Assembly: GCA_030686995.1 (NCBI GenBank)
Contig: CM060680.1
Span: 197,705,322 to 197,769,321 of the forward strand
Source of the DNA: Artemisia argyi
Lineage: Eukaryota; Streptophyta; Magnoliopsida; Asterales; Asteraceae
Reading direction: 5' to 3'
DNA: 64,000 bases
The position numbers were made by a program, and so were the translations under genes. Each line of letters starts with the position of its first letter. The first letter of the stretch is position 1. Under the pieces are notes generated by a model. The model had not been told where the DNA came from and searched no databases. It saw only the letters and a program-made list of their open reading frames with translations. Below, piece after piece: positions 44,955 to 57,550 of this stretch.

Positions 44955-47910
44955 TGTAACACCCCCAAAATATCGCAGCAGAACGATAGTGTCATTGGGA
45001 TGCTACTTCAGGGCACAAAGTACAAGATATAGAAAACGACCTCTAAATGAGACGTTTTGAAAAGTTACCATTCGAATAGATAAAAGTCATAGTTTACAAA
45101 ACAAAGATCCCAAAGTAGAATAATACATAAGTTTTTAAAGTGTATTGAATGGTAAACGATAAAAGCGAAAGTCTCCAAAAGCATGCCCTAAGACTCTCAG
45201 CTCCACACATCTATTATCGCCTTACTAACCTGAGATAAACATGCTTAAAAGTGTCAACACAAAGGTTGGTGAGTTCATAGAGTTTGCTTTAAAACAGTTA
45301 AGCAATTAGTCATGAGTCTACACTTCATCTCCGAAGACCTCACGTGTATGATGTATCATAGCTAATGGACATCCAACAACTTAATTTGGAGCCACTAGAT
45401 AGTCTCAATGGTCATCCAACAACTTAATTTAGAGCCACTGGCAGTCTCAATGGTCACCCAACAACTTAATTTGGGGCCACTGGAAGTATCACAATTTAGT
45501 ATAACGTAGTTAATTATAACACAATCATGTATGTATGAAATCAAGTATAATGCAATCAAGCATAAGTGTTGTCAAAAACCAATGTAATCAAGTATAGATG
45601 TTTTGAGTATATGTACAAGTAAACAAGTAGTTTAGCATGTATCTCCCCCAAGTAGTTTAAAACGAGTAGTAAAAGAGTAAACGCGGGGCTATGACTCACC
45701 TCGAAGTGATAGTACAATGCAATGGAATGATAAGGACAACAAGGACTGAATCAACCGCAACCTATGATGAATGAATATGATCTAATTTAGATCATGAAAT
45801 GATGTAGAGAATATACATGCACATGTTAACTATACCACTCATAACTTGAAAATATACTAGTTATAGGCTTATGGAAATACATTCCATACTTGAGAAAAAT
45901 AATAAGTCTTAACTAGACTTGTGTAAACTTGTCGTAATATATATGTATAGAAAGTTTGTATTATATACTTCGTCTTGAAAACCTTGAAGTAACATCTAAT
46001 GGTCGCAAAAATAAGCTCATAAGCATAAGTACTTCGTTAGTTATAAATTTCGGCAATTTAGTAGTATTTCTAGAAAATCTAGAATTTAGTACGAAGAAGT
46101 AGTATTATTATTATTTCTAGTAAAAGCTGCCAATTATAGTGAGTTTTTGCCGATATTGAAACGTGAATATCTTTGTCGTTATAAGTCCGTTTTATTTGTT
46201 CTTTATATCCATGGTTACGTCTTATTATGTAGTAATATATTTTGGAAAGCTTGGCTCCTCCGGGTTACGTCTAAAGCCTCGTTTTGTCTGACGAAAAACG
46301 TCCAATAGCATGTATTTTCAGAAAATATACTTTTCGTCAATAAACTTGCAAAAATCATAACTTCTTCGTTATAAACTCTTTTTAATCCGTTCTTTCGCCT
46401 ACGGCTTCGTTTTTGAAAGTATTTTCTAAAAAGTTTGCCAAAGTTTACTATATGTTTACTGATTTTCCTGGATTTACAAAATTGGGACAGTAGGTTTATA
46501 TACTTGTTACAAATCCACTTTTCATGTTCAAAACTAGTTTCTAACATCACCAAATCTCTTGCAAACACCACAAAGCTATTCTAATCCTACCATACACCTT
46601 CTTAGGGTGCCATGGGTTCCTAATCACTACTAATCATGTTAATTTAACAAGGGAACACTTAAATCGAATTCTAGGGTTTGTATGTTCAAAAAGTTAACAA
46701 AAATAATGTGGTATAGCTAGCTTGTGCATGAAATTAAACATGAAAACCATATGATACAATTATAAATTAGATGAAATCATGAAAATAAGTTTGATAACTT
46801 ACTTTGAAATATTAGGTGATTAGATGGTGAGAAACCTTGTGATTCTTGAGTTTATATCTCAAAACTCTTAATTAGAAGGATGAAATGAACAACTTTTATG
46901 CTTTGATCTTCAAAAATTAATGGATTTTGGTCTTGGATTGAATATGGGTCGTGGGTTTTGAGATGAGGAAGAAGAGAAATTTGTTTTGATTTTTGATCTA
47001 AGAATAATAGTATGAAAAGGTGTTTGTAGTTTAGATATTTAGTTAGTTTAGGGTATACTTGTAATTAAGTCATCAAATGGAAGTAACCATGTGTTATGTA
47101 TGTATTTAAGGTAGGAAAATAGTAGTTTGCTTGCTATTTAATTTGTATCATTAGTTATTAGTGCATATAATGTGTTATGTTATAAGTTTTGGGTACCGGG
47201 TTAACAAAAAAATAAATTGTGCCGAGTTGAAATAAATTTTGACGAAGTTAATCGGGACATAATAAAGTCATAAAAATGTTAAAAATATATTGGGTACAAA
47301 ATTTGAGCATTTGGATAATTATTATTTAGTTTTCACGAAAACCGTCGTAATTGTATTAAACTTACGTTATAAATTTAATAAATTCCCAAAATACTGGGTA
47401 AATGAATTTTATAATTTTTATGACGTTGTAAGGAGTTTAAAAATATATCGGAACCATCGTGGGGATTTTTAGATATGTTGGTTATATTAATTTATCGTGG
47501 GTTAACGTTTAATTAAAATAAATAAACGTAAAACGATAAACGTACCAAAAATAATAATATGAATATTCTATGAGTGGTATAGTATGCAAATGCTATTATG
47601 ATGATATGTAGACTATTTCTAGTCCGTATGAAGTGTCCCTAATGATAATGTATGAATTCGCACCTGAACCAATACGGTTACGCGAATTTATGTACTCGTA
47701 AACTAAATTTACGATGAAATGAGCAATGCACGTGAATAGTATTTTCTTTCCAGAAATGAATAGTACTTGGTGAATAGTAAAATTTTTGAATGGTTCTCAG
47801 AATATCAAATTGACCTCGAAAATGATGAATAGTAAAACGATGAATAGTGTTTTGATGAATAGTGATTTTGAAAACTTCGAGAAATGACCAGAATTTTATG
47901 AGTTGTGACA
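44955..47910 (-). repeat. Element F 5' LTR
   Basis: 2956 bp, uninterrupted. Minus-strand ends TGTCACAACTC...GTGTTACA. This copy shows what the 3' LTR looked like before G inserted. Confidence 0.92.
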
Positions 47911-47915
47911 TCAAC

Positions 47916-50900
47916 CTCGATCAAACTTCGAGGTACTCCTCCAATTATGACTCTGAATCGGTAAACCAAATAGATATCATCGATATTGTGGCTGAGGAGT
48001 ATGCTCAAGAGGTTTTAGGTTTCATTGATGCTTCTTCGAGTGAAAACCTCACTCAATCTTCTCATCCCGTCATTGCCAATTCTTCTCCTTCCCTCACTCC
48101 GTTTGAGGGAAGTGACTTCGTCTTAGAAGAAATTGAGGCCTTTCTCAAAAGTGATTCGGTTCCCGATGGAATCGATAATCAAGAGATTGACCCTGAGAGG
48201 GATATTCTCTTACTAGAGAAATTATTAAACGAAGATCCCTCTCCTTCTCCTGTTCTACCACAAATACTTCATAAAGAGGTTGTCAAAAAAGTTGAAAAAA
48301 CTGATGACTTTCCTGAGGTCGAGCTCAAGGACTTACCTCCTCATCTTGAATACGCATTCTTGGAGGGTGATGATAAATTACCCGTCGTAATTGCTAAGGA
48401 TTTGAGTGATGAGGAGAAAATTGCGCTCATAAAGGTTCTGAAGTCACACATGCAAGCAATTGCTTGGAAACTCTCTGACATTAAGGTATTAACCCGGACT
48501 TTTGTACACACAAAATCTTAATGGAGGATGACTTCAAACCCGCAGTGCAACATCAAAGAAGGGTAAATCCAAAAAATCACGAAGTAATCAAACAAGAGGT
48601 TCTAAAACTTCTTGATGCTGGATTGATTTACCCTATTTCTGATAGTCCTTGGGTGAGTCCCATTCATTGTGTTCCTAAGAAGGGTGGCTTAACTGTTGTC
48701 ACCAATGAGGAAAACGAGTTAATTCCAACTCGTTTGGTTACGGGGTGGCGGGTATGTATAGATTATAGAAAACTCAATGAAGCCACCCGTAAAGACCATT
48801 TTCCTCTACCCTTCATGGATCAAATGCTCGAGAGATTAGCGGGGAATGAGTACTATTGTTCCTCGATGGTTTCACGGGATACTTTCAAATCCCTATTGAT
48901 CCACAGGATCAAGAGAAAACTACCTTCACATGCCCTTACGAAACCTTCGCCTACCGTCGCATGCCATTTGGTTTATGCAACGCTCCTGGCACGTTCCAAA
49001 TGTGCATGATGTCAATATTTTCCGACATGATTGGAAAAACAATGGAGGTATTCATGGATGACTTTTCGGTCATTGGGGATTCGTTCCAATCTTGTCTCTC
49101 CCACTTGGAAAATATGCTGAAACGATGTGAAGACACAAACTTGTGTCTCAATTGGGAGAAGAGTCACTTTATGGTCAAAGAGGGCATTGTCCTTGGCCAT
49201 AAAATTTCAAAAAATGGGATTGAGGTTGACAAATCCAAAATTGATGTCATTGCAAAATTACCTCATCCCACTACCGTAAAAGGTATTAGGAGCTTTTTGG
49301 GTCATGCCGGTTTCTATCGTAGGTTTATTGAAGATTTTTCCAAGATCGCCCGGCCTATGACCCATCTCCTAGAGAAGGATGCACCTTTTATCTTCTCACC
49401 TGAGTGCATAGAAGCTTTTGAAAACTTTAAAGACAAAGCTTACTGAGGCACCAATTCTTGTTGCCCCCGATTGGGACTTGCCCTTTGAACTTATGTGTGA
49501 TGCTAGTGATTATGCAATAGGGGCAGTCTTGGGGCAACGTAGATCTAAACACTTTCAGCCTATACACTACGCAAGCAAAACAATGACCGAGGCTCAAAGT
49601 CATTACACCACCACTGAAAAAGAATTATTAGTTGTGGTGTATGCCTTTGAAAAATTCCGGTCATATTTGATATTGACCAAAAGCATAGTGTATACGGATC
49701 ACTCGACTTTGAAGTACCTCTTTGCAAAACAAGATGCAAAGCCGAGACTACTCCGTTAGGTTCTCCTCCTGCAAGAATTTGATATCATAATTCGTGATAA
49801 AAAAAGGAGCTGAAAACCTAGCTGCTGATCATCTCTCACGATTGGAAAACCCCCATCAAGATGTCTTCGAGAGGAAAGAAATTAATGAAACCTTCCCTCT
49901 CGAAACACTCAATGCGGTTACCTTTCGTGGAGATTCTATTACCCCATGGTTTGCCCATTTTGCAAACTACCATGCGGGTAACTTTGTGGTTAAAGGGATG
50001 TCGTCCCAATAGAAAAATAAATTCTTTAAAGATGTGAAACATTACTTCTGGGACGACCCTTACCTTTTCAAAATCTGTGCGGATCAAGTTATCCGGCGGT
50101 GTGTTTATGGACAGGAAGCCAATGACATTCTCAAGGCTTGCCATGCTGGACCCACGTGGGGACACCATAATCCTAACTACACCGCCATAAAGGTGTTTGA
50201 TTCTGGATTTAATCGGCCCACAATTTATATGGATGCCCAAGAATTGGTCTAATCCTGTGACGCTTGTCAACGTCACGGGAATATTTCACAAAAGAATGAA
50301 ATGCCTCAAAATGCAATCCAAGTTTGTGAAATCTTTGACGTATGGGGCATTGACTTTATGGGGCCATTTCCGTCATCTCATGGAAACAAGTACATACTCG
50401 TGGCTGTTGACTATTTTTCAAAATGGGTTGAAGCGAAAGCTTTACCCACAAATGATGCCCGAGTGGTTGTGAAGTTTTTTAAAGCTCTTTTTGCTCGATT
50501 TGGAACTCCACGTGCTATTATTAGTGATCGTGGTACGCATTTTTGCAATGACAAATTTGATAAAGTCATGCAAAAGTATGGTGTAACTCACCGTCTTTCT
50601 ACTGCGTACCACCCTCAAAGAAGTGGACAAGTAGAAGTTTCCAATCGAGGCATTAAGAGAATCTTGGAAAGAACCGTTGGTGAAAATCATGCATCGTGGT
50701 CGGATAAATTAGATGATGTACTTTGGGCTCTCCGTACAACATATAAAACACCCATCGGGTGTACGCCTTACAAACTTGTGTACTGGAAAGCATGCCATCT
50801 TCCGATCGAGCTTGAGCATAAAGCCTATTGGGCCCTCAAGCATGCAAATTTTGACATCAAAACTGCGGGTGATCATCGAAAAGTTCAACTGAATGAATTA

Positions 50901-51232
50901 AATGAACTTCGTGATCAAGCTTACGAGAACTCTTTGATCTACAAGGAAAAGACAAAGAAGATTCATGACTCAAAAATCAAGAACCGCGTTTTCAACGTTG
51001 TTATCGAGTCCTTCTTTTCAACTCTAGACTCAAGATCTTCTCGGGAAAACTAAAGACCCGTTGGAATGGTCCATTCACTATCGCAAAGGTTTATGCTTAT
51101 GGCACCGTCGAATTATCTCAAAATGATGGTCAAAATTTCAAAGTGAATGGGCATCGTGTGAAGCACTACTTTGGAGAGGACATACCATCCATGGTTGTCC
51201 CTGATCTCCAAACTTTCCCCAAGAACCAATGA
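47916..51232 (+). pseudogene. Element D RT-RNase H-integrase, disrupted
   Basis: The frame resumes in register after element F. Order: acidic linker (47916-48480), RT (DYRKLNEATRKDHFPLPFMDQ near 48757; FMDDFSVIGDSF near 49051), RNase H (LMCDASDYAIGAVLGQ near 49492, TDHSTLKYLF), HHCC finger and integrase core ([12 protein letters not shown] near 50343, DRGTHF near 50527, [16 protein letters not shown]). It ends FPKNQ at 51232. Damage seen: one-base losses near 48490, 48862 and 51003; one-base gains near 49425 and 49805; stops at 49757-49759 (TAG), 50010-50012 (TAG) and 50250-50252 (TAA). The active-site motifs remain readable, but no full enzyme could be made. Confidence 0.9.
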
Positions 51233-52094
51233 ATTCGGGGATTGAGTCAAGCTAGCGACTCGATAAACAAAAACAGTAGCAACAACATAGGTTTTTCACC
51301 CATGTCTCTGATTTATTTCTACTTTCTAACACCCTAGTGTGGGGGAGTGGCCGTCCCCTACACCTGTTTGCAATGTATATATCTTTGAAAAAAAAATGTG
51401 TGTTTGTATGTATATATAAATAAAGTGAAAAATGATATTTCCACAGTTAGCTTATAATATTATCTTTTTACGTTCAAAGAGTCGGCATAATAGCCGTGAC
51501 AATATTCAATTCTAAGTGTGGGGGGGGGGGGGAATTCTAGGGAATTTTATCACATTATATCCTCTAGTACCCCCATTTTTGGCCCAAAATTTTAAAAAAA
51601 AAATTTCACTTTATTTCAAAATTTTTGTGGTTATCATTCCACCATGTCTAAACGACAAAAGGATTGGCTAATCCAGGAGCAAACGGCTCTTGGTAAAGAT
51701 ATCTCAAATCCGTTTATGGCTGACAATTTGCCCAAAATTGTATGGTATTCAACTCATCATATCCTAAAAAGTAAAAGAGTTGGTTAGCCCGCAAGATTAT
51801 AGCTTGTGGTAAAGGCAGTGGAAAACCATAATTGGTAATCAACTCACCAAGATGATGATTATATTCCATCAAGAGTTGGCTAGTCCAGAAGCAAACGGCT
51901 TCTGGTAAAGACAAATCAAAACCGTTGAAAGCTGGTGGTTTGCTCAAAATCATATGGTTATCGGTGTACCATGGTTCTTACTTGAACTGACACATTTGGC
52001 TACTCCAGAAGTAATGGCTTTTGGAAAAGAGATTCAAATCCATTAAGTTTTCTCAAAATATTGCTAGGGACTAGCAATAGTTTAGTGTGGGGAT
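51233..52094 (+). repeat. Element D 3' untranslated region with four hairpin repeats and three polypurine motifs
   Basis: Four degenerate units of about 100-120 bp occur at about 51660-52070. Each contains a short stem-loop (51673-51693, 51789-51809, 51885-51905, 52005-52024) of the type CCAGAAGC-AAACG-GCTTCTGG. GTGTGGGG-type purine tracts occur at 51335-51347, 51514-51532 (with 13 G) and 52084-52094; the last touches the 3' LTR. No envelope gene. Confidence 0.75.
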
Positions 52095-55000
52095 TGATGA
52101 GTGTGGAAATACTCATCATTTTTATCGTATCTGAACTGCCAAAACATTCAAAAACACTTAGAAATGCATCAAAATACAGAAATTATCCCATGAATTGTGT
52201 TTTATATGTTTCAGATGCAAAATGTTTAAAAACAGATGAAAAACGAACAAAGTTTGCAAAAGTGGCAGTTTCAGTCCCCCAAGTTTCACAAATTGACAAA
52301 ACTAGTCCCTGAAGGTAAAATGAAAGAAAAGTCAACCCAAGGCATTTAAAAGTCAAAAGTTACCAAATATGATCCTTGGGTGAAAACTTTGGGAAAATTA
52401 CACATTTGGTCCCTGTAGTTTCATAAGATGGCAAATTTAGTCCCTGGGTATTTTAAAAAGTGTGATTTGTCAAATAATACCCTTGTACTATTCATAATTT
52501 ACAATTTGTCCCCTTTTGATAACTAATGGGAAATTACACTTTTGGTCCTCAAGTTTCGGTAAACTACAAATTTGGTCCTTGGGCTTAACAATATTACAAA
52601 CCAAATGGACACCCTTTTATCCCCTTTAATCCAAATCCAATCCACACCCCATTTACCAGGCCACCACATAACCTGGCCCAACTCACACTCCACCCCACAC
52701 CCCATTCCCTTTGAATAATATCACTAGGGGTTTGACCCCCTTTGACCACCACCTCCAACACAAACCCGTGACCCCCCTGCTACCCTGCATTATCCATCAT
52801 CACTAACCCACTATCCCCCCTCCTCCATCATCACCCCTATATCACACCAAACACCCACTCCAAAAACAATGAGCCTGGCACAAGTTATCAGATGAAAGAT
52901 GCCAAAATTGGTTTTGGCGCAAAAATTAAAGAAGGGTCAGGATTGAAGTATCTCATCCAAAGGCCAAGATTGTTGCTGGGATATGCTCACAAGAGTCCAA
53001 GGAACCCTAAATTTCAACTATAAAAGGGCAATTGTAGCAGTGAACTCAGTGTGTAATTTTTAGCTTAATATTAGTGTATTTTCAAATTTAATGTAACTCT
53101 TTAATTCAATAAACTCTAGTTTGTAATTCATTTTTATCAAGTTAATATCAGTTCCTGAATCTTATTTCAAGCCTTGTATTTTTTTTAGAATCAATGAAAA
53201 TAGTGATGTTTCCTTAGTTCAAATCCTGTTTATGCTTTATTGTTGTTAACATGGTAATTTAAGCTCACTTAGTAATTTTTAATAGCTTGTAAGGCAGTTA
53301 AATTGGTTTAACTTAGTAAACCAAATAAATCATCAAAAATATAAAAAGAATCCAATTACAATAATAAAAAGAAAAAGAAAAAGAGAAGAAGAAAAAAGCC
53401 AGGGATAATGCATATTGTGGAAAGCATGGTTTAAAGCTTATGGAAGCAATAGGTAAGAATTGGAAATGGATAGAGTAACCTGAAAACTCTTTGGACCATT
53501 GTAAGTCCACTCAATGGTTTCCTATAGAATTAGCTTAATGATTGCTTATTCATGTCTATTTCCTATTCATTTAGTCAATTATGTTCAAATTCATGCTTAG
53601 TTGCTAGTTTACATGTTCTTTGTTAAGACTTGCAGGGTAACTGTTAATTATAGTTTGAAACTGCTTATTGTACCTTGCTTATTTTGAAAGCTTCTTCTGT
53701 GCTCTAAAGTGTTTTAGTGAAGTTCTTAGATCTAGTTTGAACCCTCTGTGTCCAAGTCTCACCCTAAATTGGCTTTTTGTAGTTTAAAATTCCAAAAACA
53801 GTTTTAGAAGGGGTGTTTGGATTTGTTAAGCTCACTGAGCTCTGATGGTTTTTAGTGTATAAATCTTGTGTAGATAACTCACTTAGGTGCTAAATAGGTT
53901 AGTACATGCTCAAAATCAGTAGGTAATGGAATAAAAAGTCAAAATCTCAGTTTGATCCTCTTATTTCATTTACTGTTAGGAATAGTGGGTTCCAAATCCC
54001 CATTTTAACTATAAAAGTTGTTAAGTTAGGTTAATCTAGTCTTAGTATAATCATTTTCATCATCTTCTGTCATTTAGAACCAATCTAAACTCACAAAAGT
54101 CAAAGTGCCTTCAAAATTTTGCAAAGTCAAAGTTGCTTACTGATAAAAATGGGATAAGATTCAATTGAGTGCACAAGGTTTGATTCTGGGTGATATTGAG
54201 TAATTTTTGTTGATTTGAAAACCTTACCAGCTTGTTTATTAATTTCATCAAGAAAATCCAAGTTTCAAACTCATTCAATCACTTAATTTTGATCTTGAAA
54301 CCACCTGCAGGGGAACCAATCTCCCCTGTGCCACCAGGTTTGACCCATTTGCTTTTGGCCATAACTAGGTCATTATTTGACAATAAGGCTTAATATTTGG
54401 TGATTCTTGGAGCCTGCTAGTCTGTTTTATTAGATCCATCCTTAGTTTGCACCCATAAGCTTATTCACTAGCTTATTTAGGCCTTAATGTTGTCCTCATA
54501 CCCACTGATGCTGCTGATCATTAGTGAACTGAGCTTGTTAAATTCTTGTTCCTGTTTGATCCAGTGTTAAATTGTTGTTATAGTTAGTTAATTTGTATTG
54601 CCTGGGGTTGCACTTTCCCAAGTGTGCCTTGGCTTGAGCTTTTGTGACCACATTGCCACTCACTGACTCATTAGTGTATGGAGTCAACTCCATAGGCTCA
54701 CCATTTGCTTAATTTTGAACCCCAAGGTCTGATCCTTAGCTCACTGGGAAGACTCCCAGGTTAACTTGTTGGTTCCACCCTAGTTTTAGACCCTAGGTCA
54801 CCCCTGTGGACCCCACAGTGGGCTGCAATTGCCTCCATTAGGCCTTCTTCAGGGGTATTTGTCTGTTTGAGCTTTTTAGTGTAGTTAAGCTCTAATTTTC
54901 TTTTCTTTTCTGCTTTGGCCAGTATTATTTAGCTCATTAGGTTAGGATTAGTTAGTCTTTAGCTCATTAGTTTAAGTTTAAGTGCTTATTGGAGTTTTTC

Positions 55001-56578
55001 TTGAACCAACAGTTGAAGCTTTTGAGAGGCATTAACTCATTTAAATCCAACTAATAATTTTGAAGAGCTTATTCCTGATCCTTGCTTATGATTCCTTATT
55101 TCTGAACTCAAATTGCTTATTAGAAAAGTTGATTTGAGCTTATTGGGTGGCTTGTTGTTAGCTTGTTGAGTTTTTGTTAGCTTAGTTTGCACATGATAGT
55201 ACTCCCCTGATCATTGCTTAGCAGTCTCACACACCCAACTTCTGTGGGGCCCCAAAGACCTCACTAGTGGGCCCCACAGGGTAACTCTTGGTTCTCTTAA
55301 GAGCTTACCCAGCTGTTTACCTTGTCCTTAGATTCATCTGAGCTCAAACCCCATTGCCCCCTCTTAAACTTGGCCTGCAAGAATACCTCAGGTGGACTGT
55401 TTGGGACATGATTTGGGATTGCTTATTTGCTTAAGTTGGCTTATTCTGTTGGCTTTTCTGGTTGATTTAACCTCACTTAAGTCCCTTTTAGTCATTTACA
55501 CTTTATTTTCTAGCTTGTGTGGACTGAGTGGCTTATTGTGGGCTTATGTGAAGCTTAAAATCTCATTTTCAAGCTAAATACTCAACTGTTGAGCTTATTA
55601 GTGAGCTTAGAGCTTATTTTTGAGTTCCATAGTAGTTTCCTTCACAAACGTTTCCTCATTTAAGTAGTTTAATAGATTTGTAAAAGAAAAATTAGAAAAA
55701 ACCAAAATTAAGAAAAGTGATAGCTTCTATTTAAACCCTTTGGCTTATTTTTCTGCTTATTTATAAGCAATTCTCATTTTTATATTTTTCTCAGGTTCCT
55801 TATAGGTTAAAATAATTTTAGTAATTTTTTCAGATTTTTCTTTTGTCATTTAGTACTTTTTATAATTTAATTTAGTTTAAATTAATTAAATAATTAGTTT
55901 TAATTAGTAATAATTAATTAAAAAGTAGAAAAAAATAGATTTTCTGTTTTAAAATTAGTTTTATTATATTTTAGATTTTTCTAAATTTAATTTTCATTTT
56001 CTAGTTAAATTTCATAATTAATTAAAATTTAGTGTAATTTAGTTAATTAAAAAGTAATTAATAATTATTGTAAAAATAATTTTAATTTTCCAAAAATTTT
56101 CTTACAACATTAGGATTGTAAAAATGTAAATTTCATAACCGTAGGATTTTATTTGCTCCCGTTTCACTTTTTATTTTGCGCGTTCGCGTTTAATTTAAAT
56201 GCAAACGCGCGTTTTTATATTTAAGTCACGTTTTTAGTTTATCTGAGCATCAGTAATTGTTCATATAGTGTTTCTAAGTTATTTTCATTCCTCATATCTT
56301 AGTGTAATCATACAAACCAAATTCCTTACCTTTCTGTCCAAATTCACCCGATTACAAACCCGTTTTGATTACCAACACACCTCGTCGGGACATAATGACC
56401 CGGGGAAACACTGTACTTCCACGGAGATTGACTCTAAGGTGTTTGACCTTGTTGACCATTTACCTGGTCGATTTAGGTTGACCGTAAACACTGTACTTCC
56501 ACTGTGATTGACTCTAAGGTGTTTGACCTTGTTGACCATTTACCTGGTCGATTTAGGTTGACCGTTTGGAGCCAATCA
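52095..56578 (+). repeat. Element D 3' LTR
   Basis: 4484 bp, uninterrupted; starts TGATGAGTGTGGAAATACTCATCA and ends ...GGAGCCAATCA, followed by the target duplication ATAAG. It contains all the landmarks of the 5' LTR (TATA 53019-53026, half-mutated E2F palindrome 52912-52925, 80-bp tandem duplication starting 56406 and 56486). Confidence 0.93.
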
Positions 56579-56591
56579 ATAAGTATAGAGC

Positions 56592-57293
56592 TTAGTTGTT
56601 TGATGGATATGGAGCGGACGAGGTGGATCTCACGATGTTGTATCGTGTTAAGGGTGGTATTGGATAAGGACGAGTGAGAAGATATTCAATCCAAGAAATA
56701 TCTTCACTCAAGTAGAGGATTTGTTTTTTAAGGAAGATGCAACAAGGGCAAAAGTGAGTGTGGTTTGTAACTTGATCCAAGCTGAGAGAGTGAGGTAGGC
56801 AATTTGCATAGGGTGATGATGGAGGTTGCCCTTTGTTGCGTTGTGCAAGGTGCATAGCAAGAAGATCACTAAGATCATGGATTTGGTTTATTTCATCACG
56901 GAACTTTTGCTTTTCCGTGGCAATGTGGAGGGAATCATTGTGTTGATATGGATGAATTGGATTTGTGTAGTTGGAATTGAAATTGTTGGAAGTGTAGTTT
57001 GATGGTTGATCAAACTTGTATGGATCATCATAAGTGGATGGAAGTTGAGATGTGTAGTTTGGCATGAAAGAAGATGTTTGGCCAATGTTGTATGGTTTGT
57101 AAAGAGGATCAAATGAATGTCCTTATGGGTTTGGTGTAAAGTTTGAGAAGTAAGTAGTTAGAGGTGTTGAGTGATTTCCAACTTCATTGGTTACGATGGA
57201 TTTGTTTCGAGGGCTTTTTCTTCGCCAAACGGGTTTTTCCGTCATCCTTGCTAGCCTTGAGGCTTTTGGTTTTGGTTTGTTTGGAGAGGTCAT
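56592..57293 (-). pseudogene. Element C extra ORF downstream of pol (unknown product, one stop)
   Basis: On the minus strand, same sense as C, ATG 57293 opens a frame of 233 codons ending at 56592-56594, with a single TAA at 57123-57125 after 56 codons. The first part is basic (MTSPNKPKPKASRLARMTEK, WRRKSPRNKS). After the stop it is Asn/Tyr/Ser/Pro-rich, then has a short helical part (EINQIHDLSDLLAMHLAQR) and a Cys cluster HFCPCCIFLKKQ. I see no membrane segment or signal peptide and no known domain. A TATA box lies 35-43 bp upstream. The ORF ends 8 bp before the site where D inserted. It may be a captured gene or an accessory ORF of the lineage. Confidence 0.55.
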
Positions 57294-57327
57294 GATGGGA
57301 TGAATGGAGAGCTTTGAAGATTGAGGA

Positions 57328-57335
57328 TATTTATA
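57328..57335 (-). promoter_or_regulatory. TATA box of the element C extra ORF
   Basis: TATAAATA on the minus strand within CTATAAATATCC (57325-57336), followed by AATCTTCAAAGCTCTCC and the ATG at 57293. A start site 25-30 bases downstream would leave a very short 5' UTR, or use of the second in-frame Met at 57245. Confidence 0.45.
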
Positions 57336-57465
57336 GTAAAAGATTTGTGTGTTTATGGATGGATAAAGTTAGTTTGAGAGATTATGACAAAATGTGTTGG
57401 TGAAAATTGGGAAATGTAGGTTGAAATGGGCTAAAAGGCAGAAAAGATTCTATAAACCCGACCAT

Positions 57466-57550
57466 CAGATGGCCGGTCCCCTTAATTAGAGGGCGGTCCC
57501 CTTAATGATTAAGGGGGCCGCCTTACATAATTAAGGGGGCCGCCCATCTG
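57466..57550. promoter_or_regulatory. GC-rich hairpin module upstream of the extra ORF, shared with element C LTRs
   Basis: Arms CAGATGG (57466-57472) and CCATCTG (57544-57550) enclose GGCCGGTCCCCTTAATTA, GCGGTCCCCTTAATGATTAAGGGG and two copies of AAGGGGGCCGCC. The core is the same as in the LTR hairpins at 10475-10548 and 63366-63419, but the outer arms differ. It lies about 130 bp upstream of the TATA box. Confidence 0.65.

Larger units (their letters stand above)
34674..47910 (-). mobile_element. Element F: non-autonomous Ty3/gypsy (Tekay/Del-like), gag only
   Basis: Minus-oriented. 5' LTR at 44955-47910, 3' LTR at 34674-42613 (interrupted by G). The target duplication is TTAAC at 34669-34673 and TCAAC at 47911-47915, with one substitution. 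The primer site is CTCTGATACCA on the plus strand at 44941-44951 (TGGTATCAGAG, tRNA-Met). The internal region is only 2.3 kb and holds gag (44242-42860); RT, RNase H and integrase are missing. The palindrome GAACTTCG..CGAAGTTC and TTTTAGGGTGGGAGAC before the 3' LTR are of the kind seen in Tekay/Del chromoviruses. Confidence 0.9.
11384..56578 (+). mobile_element. Element D: Ty3/gypsy (Athila-type) retrotransposon with long LTRs
   Basis: LTRs of about 4.5 kb (11384-31626, interrupted by E; and 52095-56578) are flanked by ATAAG at 11379-11383 and 56579-56583. The primer site at 31632-31649 matches the tRNA-Asp type. Gag-protease (32197-34673) and RT-RNase H-integrase (47916-51232) are one interrupted reading, split by element F. 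The tRNA-Asp primer site, DLGASINLMP protease signature and GTGTGGGGGAG motifs fit the Athila group. No envelope-like gene is present between pol and the 3' LTR. The copy is dead. Confidence 0.93.
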
